Positions 52,535-60,315 of a stretch of DNA of 60,315 nucleotides are shown here, one piece after another. The notes beneath the pieces were generated by a model. It was not told where the DNA came from. It did no database searches and saw only the letters and a program-made list of their open reading frames with translations. The translations under genes and the position numbers were made by a program. Each line of letters starts with the position of its first letter. The first letter of the stretch is position 1. The stretch covers positions 167,501 to 227,815 of the forward strand of contig CAJNDS010000107.1 of NCBI GenBank assembly GCA_905221605.1, given 5' to 3'. The stretch is from Symbiodinium natans. Lineage: Eukaryota; Sar; Dinophyceae; Suessiales; Symbiodiniaceae.

Positions 52535-53713
52535 ATGATCTACGTACCGTTCCTCCATGTACCGTTCCTCCATGTGGCCTGCTTGGCCTGCTTGGCCTGC
52601 TTCAGTCTTGCAGAGCGCACTGAGCGCACAGCAAAGTTCAGCCTCCTGCAGCACACTCTGAAGCTGGAAGACAGGGACACCGGCGACTCAACTCATTCCT
52701 TGTTCGTGAAGTTCCACAAGGTGGCCGGCAGCACGTGGCGAGCCTACGTTGACACCATCTCTCACGAAGGGAATTCTTGTAGCAAGGACTGTGGGGACCC
52801 AGTTTGGGACTGCGAGCAACGGTACCCCCATGAGCTGGCGACGTTTGAGTGGTGTTGCCAACAAAGTGGGAAGAATGACTCTTGCCCTGGCATTGCGCAC
52901 AGCTGCACCTTCCACACGGGCATGGCTGTGATGCGCCAGGCGGTTTCGGGTCAGAACATAACCACCTTGACATCGGACATGGCCGACGTGCAGAACCTGT
53001 GGCCGGCTACGGAACGCTTAAAGCTACTTTGGAAAGTGGAGTGGGCCCGTTCTTGGTTGCCCTCAGACTTGCATCACAAGCGCTTACTCGTGACGACGAT
53101 CCTCCGGGAGCCCATCGAGAGGCTTCGTTCTTTTTACTACTTCGGCGGGAACGGCTTCTTCACGAATTTCAGCGCTGATCTCGGGAACCTGGCGGCTTCA
53201 CATCAGGGTTTCAAGTCCTGGTTGGAGTTCCGCAGGGACTTCGTCACCGGCAACTGGTCGTATGAGCAGTTTCAACAACAGGCTTCAAATCGGGATGCTG
53301 GATCCACCTCCATGTCCATCGTCTTGCGCTCGTGCTGTGAGTACGAGACTTGGCTAGGGGATGGCTCGGTCGAAAAGGCGAAGCTCACTCTTGCTACGCA
53401 GTTCGACCTAGTTGGCATCACCGAGAGGCTAGACGAAAGCTTGGTGAGCCTTGGCATGGTCTACGGCCTGACACCTCAGCAGCTAGCTGCCATGTTCCGA
53501 AGAAGTGTGCCAGAGATTTTCGATAACGGTGACAACAAGCTCGACTGGACCGAAGAGGAGCGGGCCTTGGCCACGGTCGTCGCAGAGAAGAGCACGGCCA
53601 TTTACAAGTTTGCGCAGGAGGTCTTCCAACGTCGGGCCCCCGCACTCTTCGGCAGCGAGGAGAACATGCAGGCTGCTGTGGAAACCTTCAAGAAGCTCAA
53701 CCCCGACAGCTAA
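52535..53713 (+). CDS. Sulfotransferase gene B (Gal3ST-like), single exon, 392 aa
   Basis: ATG at 52,535, TAA at 53,711-53,713. Residues 1-27 form a hydrophobic signal or anchor encoded by tandem repeats. Residues 57-69, LFVKFHKVAGSTW, are the 5'-phosphosulfate-binding loop and 187-202, TTILREPIERLRSFYY, the 3'-phosphate site; both match the galactose-3-O-sulfotransferase type (KTHKxGSST and LRxPxxRxxS). Cysteines between 82 and 124 suggest disulfides, and NDS, NIT, NFS and NWS sequons suit a luminal glycoprotein. The C-terminal half (FDLVGITERLDESLVSLGM) keeps the usual family helix that holds the substrate side. It has the stem motif LLQHTLKLE also seen in A and C but a different catalytic-loop sequence. 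It should transfer sulfate from PAPS to a sugar hydroxyl; the acceptor is not predictable. The lack of introns suggests a retroposed copy. Confidence 0.85.
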   Translation: MIYVPFLHVPFLHVACLACLACFSLAERTERTAKFSLLQHTLKLEDRDTGDSTHSLFVKFHKVAGSTWRAYVDTISHEGNSCSKDCGDPVWDCEQRYPHELATFEWCCQQSGKNDSCPGIAHSCTFHTGMAVMRQAVSGQNITTLTSDMADVQNLWPATERLKLLWKVEWARSWLPSDLHHKRLLVTTILREPIERLRSFYYFGGNGFFTNFSADLGNLAASHQGFKSWLEFRRDFVTGNWSYEQFQQQASNRDAGSTSMSIVLRSCCEYETWLGDGSVEKAKLTLATQFDLVGITERLDESLVSLGMVYGLTPQQLAAMFRRSVPEIFDNGDNKLDWTEEERALATVVAEKSTAIYKFAQEVFQRRAPALFGSEENMQAAVETFKKLNPDS

Positions 53714-54427
53714 GCACCAGCTAAGCTACCTCCTGCCGCCGTAAGTGCTGTAGTTCGGACAGTTCAGCGACAGCTAAGCCAGCGAGCAACGCCTGTCGAG
53801 AGCCACACGGAGCGGACAGGAAAAGGAATCCGATGCATAGGAAGAGAGCCCCAGGGGATCATGACACTTCGGCACTCGAATTGGCTGCAGTTCTGTTTGC
53901 TCTGTTTGCTCAGGGTCAAGGATGCCCCTTTTTTGCACGTTACCTCACAGACTTTGGTTGGGCCCAGGGCTGCAGTTTGCTTTTTGCTGCCCCCCAAAAA
54001 GCGGCGAGCATGTTGTTTTTATGTCAGGGGTTTTGGCAGAACAGTGTCTTCACTTTGACAGGTCTCCAAAGCTTCAATGTCTGTAAAGACCCCAAAAACG
54101 GGACACTGGTTTGAAGCGTGCCCTGTGCGAGCTCAGTGCTCAAGGATTTGTGTGCGTTTAGCACGTTTTAGCGGTGAAGTTTTCAGGGCTTCAGGGCAGT
54201 TGCAGGCTGAGTAGTGGGAGGCCAGGCTGGAAGCAGGGCGCATGACATGCCTCAGGCTATTTGAGTTTCAGGTGATTCGGCCGTAGGGTCCGGAAACTCC
54301 AAAACTCCTGATCCAAGAACATGTTGCTCAGCTGGCTTCCGTGAAAGCAAGGTATGCGTGTCGCGTGCACTTGCCACTTTTCAAGCCACTCTCTTATAGC
54401 CGATCTCGAACCGTTTCATCTCGCAAC
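53714..54427. other. Spacer between genes B and C
   Basis: No gene recognised; short frames only. Confidence 0.5.
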
Positions 54428-56084
54428 ATGTCCGTTGCTTTCAAGACCGCCCGAGCTTTCTGCCTTTTTGCGATGCTTTGCATTCTGGATGCAGCACATA
54501 TTGATGACATTTGGGAGACCCAGCTGCTTCAACGAAAGCTGGTTCTGACAGGCGGGAAATCAGCTTTTCGTTCTGCCGAATTCCATACCATGTGCATAGC
54601 AAAAGCGCCGGTGGATGTGTGTTCCTGATCGTCCAACACAAGAACTAAAACATCCCTTACATAAGACTCTAGATGCGATGACGTGTCCCTGGCACGCTGC
54701 TTCTTCTTGGGCTCAGCGCGCTCGTCCGAAGCCAAAAGCAGGCTTCGAAAAACAGACCCAACTGTAGAACAGCCCGACATCTTTAGTGGACCACCGACCA
54801 TTTGGAGGATGCAGAGCGGTCATTGCTAAGCCCCAGAGCCAAACCTTGCAGGAATACAACAACCCAGATTATTTCATGGAGTTGTCCTTTTACTGTGCCC
54901 CCTCTGACCGTCGAAAATCTGCGGGTGACTTCTTTGGGCCAAGATATTCGAATGCTAGGTGTAGGTGGGCAGGGCCCCCACCTTCAAAGGGGACAGCATA
55001 GCAAGTATACGAAGTGTACGGGGACAAGGCGATTCTTCGATTCTTCTCTGCCTTTAAAAGACTACGGGGAGCGAGGAAGGTCCTTAAACGATACGTAACA
55101 AACCGGTGATCATGAGCATCTTCTGGACAGGCACGGAGACAGAACTTGGGCTTCCGGAAGAACGCCTAAAAGCTGCGGAGCCTCTATGGTGGCCCCTTGT
55201 GTGAATTACGCCGAGCAGCTGTGTATACCTGATCTCCTACTATTTCGTTCATGGCTGTACGCTTTCAGGGCTGACTTGTGAGGCTCCCGCTTTAATTTTA
55301 GCTGAGGTTCCATTGTCCAAAGTGTGGAACTTCCTTCGTCAACAGCTTGATCAACTTGCCTGGTGTTTGTCCAGGATTGGCACTGCACAAAGTCGACAGC
55401 ACGACTCTGGGCCCCTGTTTCGGGCCGAACTTCTTCACCAACGTGTGTCCATCATCGTGCTCAGGCATGGAGTGCGTATTTCCTCCACACCAGGGCCTCG
55501 GCAACTACACAGACTACGCAGCCAGAAAAGGCCGATTGGTGGGGCTCTTCCGTGACCCCGATCAACGAGTTCTTTCACTCTACCATTCTTGGGGCCATGG
55601 TCCTGGTTGCTTTGACTGGTCCGACACTTTTAATAACATGACACGTCCGCCCTTTCTGGAGTATGCGGACCTAATGAAGGGGGGGATGACTTACCAGCTG
55701 ACACAAGTGGACCAGCGATCGACAGCAGGAACTCCTCTCGACGTCCACCGGCCCATGACCTCCGAGGATGCAAAGGAAGCTTCCCGACGAGTGCGGGAGG
55801 GTTTCGCCTTCGTGGGCCTTACGGAGGAGTGGGACCTGTCCATCTGCCTTTTCCACAAAATGTTTGGGGGACAGTGTCATGCGGAAGAATTTGAAGACGT
55901 TCGGCCAACGAGTTCAGGCAAGAATGCCTCCGTGGACTATGACACATCTGAACTCATGGGGTTTCATGATGATATTGATGAAGTCGTGTATTCTGCAGCT
56001 TTGGACGTATTCAAGGCCAACGTCGCCTTGTACAACGTGTCGCAAGATTCGTGCCAGCCCTGCTTTTCAGTCCGTGGTTCCTGA
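54428..56084 (+). CDS. Sulfotransferase-like gene C, split; paralogue of A
   Basis: Exon 1 starts with ATG 54,428 and encodes a signal peptide (KTARAFCLFAMLCILDAAH) and stem (LLQRKLVLTGG); its donor is uncertain, near 54,540-54,580. A last exon of 55,302-56,084 follows acceptor TTTAATTTTAG and starts LRFHCPKCGTSFVNSLINLP, the PAPS 5'-phosphosulfate loop. It continues with GLGNYTDYAARKGRLVG, LFRDPDQRVLSLYH (3'-phosphate site), GFAFVGLTEEWDLSICLFH, YDTSELMGFHDDIDEVVY and ends CQPCFSVRGS. The last exon aligns with gene A exons 2 and 3 almost throughout, so A has an intron inside the PAPS loop that C lacks at that place. One or more middle exons between 54,580 and 55,301 may be missing from this model. 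Probable secretory-pathway sulfotransferase, acceptor unknown. Confidence 0.78.
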
Positions 56085-56600
56085 GCCTTTACGCTTCTGA
56101 GAAGTAACCTTGGGCCCCTCAGTAGACATAAGCCCATCGTTGTAAGAAAGAAACTCTATGAGAAGCTCAGAAGCGCCAAATCAAATCCATTTTGAGCCCC
56201 GGGCTACAAACCTGGGACTGCACTCGCAGACAGCGTGATGCTATGATGCGCAGACAGCGTTTTCAACCCGAAAAGTCCGATTCCTGATGCAAGCCTGAAG
56301 ACTACCGAGCCCCCGCAGCACTTTCATGAGCTTGAGCTGGGACAGCCATCCGAAGTCGCATACTTTCAGTTGGGCGGTCAAGTTCAGGATCTTCTGCAGC
56401 AAGAATGGCACCATAAGGATGCCCCATATACCTCCCCCTAAAGCAGAAATGAATGCTAACTCATAGACACATATAGACACTTGCAATGGAGCTGTACCGT
56501 TGGGGTTCGTATGTAGCTTCACGTCTTCTTCTTGATGCTTCGCTTCTTGCTCCTGCGAAGTTTGTTGTAGGAGGCACCGATGCCCACGTGTGAACAGATC
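56085..56600. other. 3' flank of gene C
   Basis: Contains two GCAGACAGCG copies at 56,227-56,263, matching the flank of gene A. No coding exon seen. Confidence 0.55.
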
Positions 56601-56692
56601 TCCATGCCACAAGGTGGCCGGCAACAGAGAGCCTACGCGGCATCTCTCACGAAGGGAACTCTTGTTCCATTGTGGACTCCAATCTGGGATGC
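56601..56692 (+). pseudogene. Decayed fragment of sulfotransferase gene B
   Basis: CCACAAGGTGGCCGGCA, GAGCCTACG, ATCTCTCACGAAGGGAA and CTCTTGT follow in the same order as in gene B at 52,712-52,785, with deletions (CGTGGC and GTTGACACC parts missing) that break the frame. Only this stretch, covering the PAPS loop, was recognised. It is a remnant of a further copy of B at the right end of the cluster. Confidence 0.85.
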
Positions 56693-59600
56693 CTGCAACA
56701 ATTGATTGTCTCGTTTTGGGATCCCCTGTCGTACGGCCAGGTCCGCCCCCAGAGGTCATGCACAGACTCTATGCCACGCCAGAAACAGCAGTAAGCCTGT
56801 TAAAACCTATAACCTGGAAGCCGAAAGGCTGGTCAATCCCAAATCTTTAGCTACGACCCTTCCATAACCTACTTTTTTTGTAGGGAATACACACCCAACT
56901 ATGAGGATGTAAGGTAAACAGCTGCTAAAGTCACAGCCCCGGCCCACCTGCTTCTGCAAGCTACGTCAAATCGCAAACTCGCAGTTCCTCTGAGCACTCC
57001 CTTGCGTTGAGCAAAATAGGTGCAAGATTAATTGGACTTGGTTTAGGGGTTCGTTATTTCCATCCGTATATTCAGCAGCATTCGAGGGGCAATGAGGCAA
57101 TGACGATGGTATGACAATGTCGCTCGTACTAATAGTGATGGGTGATGTGAGCGCCATGGCTATGGGACCAGGACACCTCTTTGCAGTCGGTACCATGATT
57201 TCCAGTGTTAGGCGACTCTTGCTTCCATGGGTTTTAGGGTCCAGGGAGTCTGTGAAAGTCTTGTCATGCTGCAACGACAGGGTTTAGGCTCTTACGGATT
57301 TGGGAGTCAGGGGTTCGGGGCCTACATCCTGGATCGGATCCCTGAAATGACATGTCTTCACTCCTATATCCGAAAGCCTTGCAATTCCTGCCACCCTAAA
57401 CATTAAAAAAAGAAGGCCCCGGCAAACCGTACAAAAACCAAAGTCCGGAATGTTCGTTAGACCCTGTAGAACCTTGTAAAATCCTGAAATCATGGTAACT
57501 TGCATCAGAAGCCTCAGGGTTTGCGGAACAACTCTCTTGCAACTAACCCGCGCTCGAAGAGCCGTATTTTTAGAGAAATCCTTATCGACTTATGCAGGGA
57601 AAAGGATGTGTAATCACCAGTCTAATCGAGTATTTAGGGATTCGGGCTTGCGGAGGCGACTTTTGGGGGGCGACTTTAGGGGGCGTCACCTGCAGGAAGC
57701 CCGGCATTTGCTGCCAAGCGCCAGAAGGCGACGGCCATCCCTCACTGCATGTTCTATTGGAACACCATGTGCCGCAGCATGTTCCCCAAGAGCCTTACAT
57801 CGCACGTGTCGTGCAGTCTGCTTTTCTGAGTTTGAGGCACGGGGGCAAAGACCGTTAGTCTACATACGGCCGCTGCCCACATGCCAAAATTATAAGTTTA
57901 CATCCGATCAGTGCTGTGTGGTTCTGCTTGGTGTTGCTGTGTTGTTCTTGTCGTTGCTTCAGTTGCTTTTCTCAGCAAGTCAGGGCACAGCGAGTTGGGC
58001 ACCGCGAGCATTGGTTTAGGGTTTAGGCACTTGTTTGTCAGGCCCCTCAGGCCACATACTGCAGGGAAATACCCTTCTGGGTCAGAGTTGCAGGTGGATC
58101 AGCATATAAACCACTCTACTAGAGGTGCCTAAGTGCCTATGTTATGTGAGGTTTGCAGTACTCTATGGTGTAATCATACGAGGAATCTGGGACCAGAACA
58201 ATCTTGGTGTTCATGTCGGCCTCTGCATTACGCAGCCCCGGAACCTGGATCCTAAACTCTTCGCAAGCTCCATTGCCCCGTCTGCGGAGGTTCCGTGGGA
58301 ATTCGATCTCCTAAAGCCAGATTGAGGCTCTCGGCATATGATATAATGGTTTATGGGTTTAGGGCCAGGGGGCCTTAGCGATACACGTATAACTCCTTAC
58401 ACCCCCAGTATGTCCATTGTTAACCTCATTAAGTCCCATGAACCTGCAAGTAGCAGCCCGGCTTGCCACCAACCCCACACTAGAGGCCCTCACATAAAAC
58501 CCTGACACCATGGACATTCCTCAAAACATGGGTATTGCTCACTACAGCGTCATTGATGGCGAAGTTGAGTAGCAATGGTTTGAAAACCGTCCGACCACTC
58601 TCCAACATGCTGACATAGGAGCTCATATGCTTACACCAAACGGTTGCCACAGGGTTTTTGGGATTTGTGTGCGTAACTGTTAAGGCGAGGTTGTAGTTAC
58701 ACCTAACCCTTGAAAATACCCGATGCCTGCGAAACTGTAAAAAGAAATGACTCTGAATGAGCGCTTCGCTTCGGCAAGCAGTCTGGGACCTGATTTCGCC
58801 TTTCACGCCATTTTTGAACCGATTCATGTCATTTTGCAGGCACTGTTTGTTTCAGAGGCGTGCTACATCTCGCCCTCTGGTAATTCCATGCGCTCGAGCA
58901 TGCGAACATGAACTAAATGTTTTGGCTTGGGTTTGGATGCTCTTATACTATTGCACATTACTGACTATGGTTTAGTCATGCATACCTTGATTGTCGGATG
59001 TCCTCAAGAGGAGTGATGTTATGGTTTCGTCATGGATGTAATGGTATGCGTGAACTTTCATATGCCTTGTCACGGATGCTCTAGTTGTCGCACACGCTCG
59101 AGCATGAATGATACTATAGTTTGGTCATGGATGCTCTGGTAACCGGAGGCTCTCAAAAAGACATGACCGTGGTACCGCTCACATTGTCATCAGCAATCAA
59201 CGTTCCCTTCCCTTCCCCTAGTGCCCTCACCAACGAGTGGCATCCTTCCCAAACCTGTTTTTCATGCATGTCAGCAATGTTTCGCCCAGCCCGATCCCAG
59301 GACATGTTCACAAACAGCGACTTCCCTGCTCTGGTCTCATGGCAAGAATTCGGGCCATTCTTAAGGGTTGGTGGCTAGAATGGCGTTCAGGCTCTAGTAT
59401 TCGGGCCCTAAACCCCCATCATTTCAGTCCCTCCACCCTTACGGTTTAGGTTTCAGGGCGTAAGATTCAGAGTCTTTACACGCGGGGTTGTTGGACATGG
59501 ACTTCTAACTTGGCTATGTAGGGCTGTTACCTTTGTAAGTCGTCTTATAAGCCACCACCGAAGTCCTTAGGTTTCCTCAAGGCGAAGCTCTAATCTCTAC

Positions 59601-60315
59601 ACCCTAATCCCTAAACCCGAGGTGCGAGCGCATAAGCCAGCAACTTGTACCCTAACCGCGCCTGCACTTCGGCCTTCCCGAGTGTCGAAGTACTTGCAGC
59701 TGTAGCAGTGTGAGCTTGCTAACTTCGCAGATCGTGATTCACTGTTGGTCTTCTCAACATTTGCTGCTGCAGATGGTGGGCCGAGATCCTCAACTACACA
59801 CCCTACACTCCATGTCTCTATGTAAGCTTCATGCCCTGACCCGTTCTACCTCACTTGCCTCAGTTCTGCTCGCCAGGTGCTCTCAACCATCCCGAGCGAT
59901 GGGCTCCTTGTGAAGGGCAAGTGAAGCGCGCTGGGGCTGCTCTGGGGACCCTGCAATGACCCCAACCTGAACGGCGCCCACCCGGCCATGCTGGCAGGCC
60001 TCCGGTGCAACGATCACGGAGCAGCTCGGAAAAAGGCATCTCGGATTTGATTGTGCAATCGGACCTTTCCCCCCTCCATAGGGCAAGTGATGGCATGATG
60101 CGCATAGATGTCCAATATCTGAGGGCACCGAGCACACGCTTGCCGAGAACACCGGCAATCTAAGTCGCATAGAAATAGCATCAACGACTAGGCTGAGCGC
60201 GGACCCAAGCCGCGGACCATGATCCCATATATGATTATATCCGCGCAGTACCTCCCAAACAAACTTGAGACACAAGATATCGTCGAGCCGCCTCAAAGAG
60301 CGTGGGCAAGATATC
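56693..60315. other. 3.6 kb without a supportable gene; telomere-like patches
   Basis: Short TTTAGGG-type patches occur at 58,013-58,026 (GGTTTAGGGTTTAGG) and at 59,405-59,455, and C-rich ones at 59,600-59,617. A hydrophobic frame at 57,911-57,990 (VVLLGVAVLFLSLLQLLFS) has no borders to support it. ORFs at the right edge (minus, 59,883-60,296) show no known motif. Confidence 0.5.

Noticed and set aside
57492-58019. 175-codon plus-strand ORF with a hydrophobic end
   Set aside because: Rich in R, L and S in the manner of a random GC-rich frame; the hydrophobic end is a GTTGCT/CTTGTT-rich tract, and no start context or family was found.
59883-60296. 137-codon minus-strand ORF at the right edge
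   Set aside because: Possibly part of a gene beyond the window, but no motif or border supports it.

Overview
The window looks like nuclear DNA of a dinoflagellate, probably a Symbiodiniaceae-like alga. The evidence is islands of the telomere-type heptamer TTTAGGG/CCCTAAA inside the sequence, long (CA)n and GC-rich minisatellites, few genes, exons with non-canonical GA-AG introns next to single-exon genes, and a very large non-LTR retrotransposon. No bacterial operon signals, tRNA, rRNA, CRISPR array or spliced-leader relic was recognised by eye. The genus is an inference.

Bases 1-11.3 kb, minus strand: a giant LINE-type retrotransposon that runs off the left edge. It has an acidic ORF0, an ORF1 with a CCHC zinc knuckle and a proline-rich tail, a middle ORF, and an ORF2 open for at least 2,211 codons. 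ORF2 carries an APE-type endonuclease, a reverse transcriptase with an intact FADD site, and at least six C-terminal zinc fingers. ORF0 and ORF1 overlap as ATGA. ORF1, the middle ORF and ORF2 all lie in one frame, separated only by three stop codons. ORF2 lacks an in-window stop, so a search for complete ORFs misses it.

Bases 12-25 kb: a 490-bp (CA)n tract, a single-exon ankyrin-repeat gene, the 3' exon of a ZU5-domain protein, a composite (CA)n/(CGCA)n/GC-rich block, telomere-like islands and an AT-rich island ending in a TATATGTAT-type minisatellite.

Bases 25-49 kb: a TIR-like exon, an isolated candidate exon, a 940-bp tandem duplication, a family of 1-kb repeats in four copies, a second segment repeated at 37.6 and 42.5 kb, a small poly(A)-tailed insert inside telomere-like repeats, a 62-bp tandem array, a GTGGTCCC minisatellite, a secreted cysteine-rich protein gene in pieces, and an eight-copy array with 320/377-bp units.

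Bases 50.5-56.7 kb: three sulfotransferase-like genes (A, B, C) in a row plus a decayed fragment of B. All three have a hydrophobic N-terminus and PAPS-binding motifs, suggesting secretory-pathway enzymes that sulfate glycans or glycoproteins. The rest, to 60.3 kb, shows no supportable gene. Every host gene supported here is on the plus strand; only the LINE is on the minus strand.
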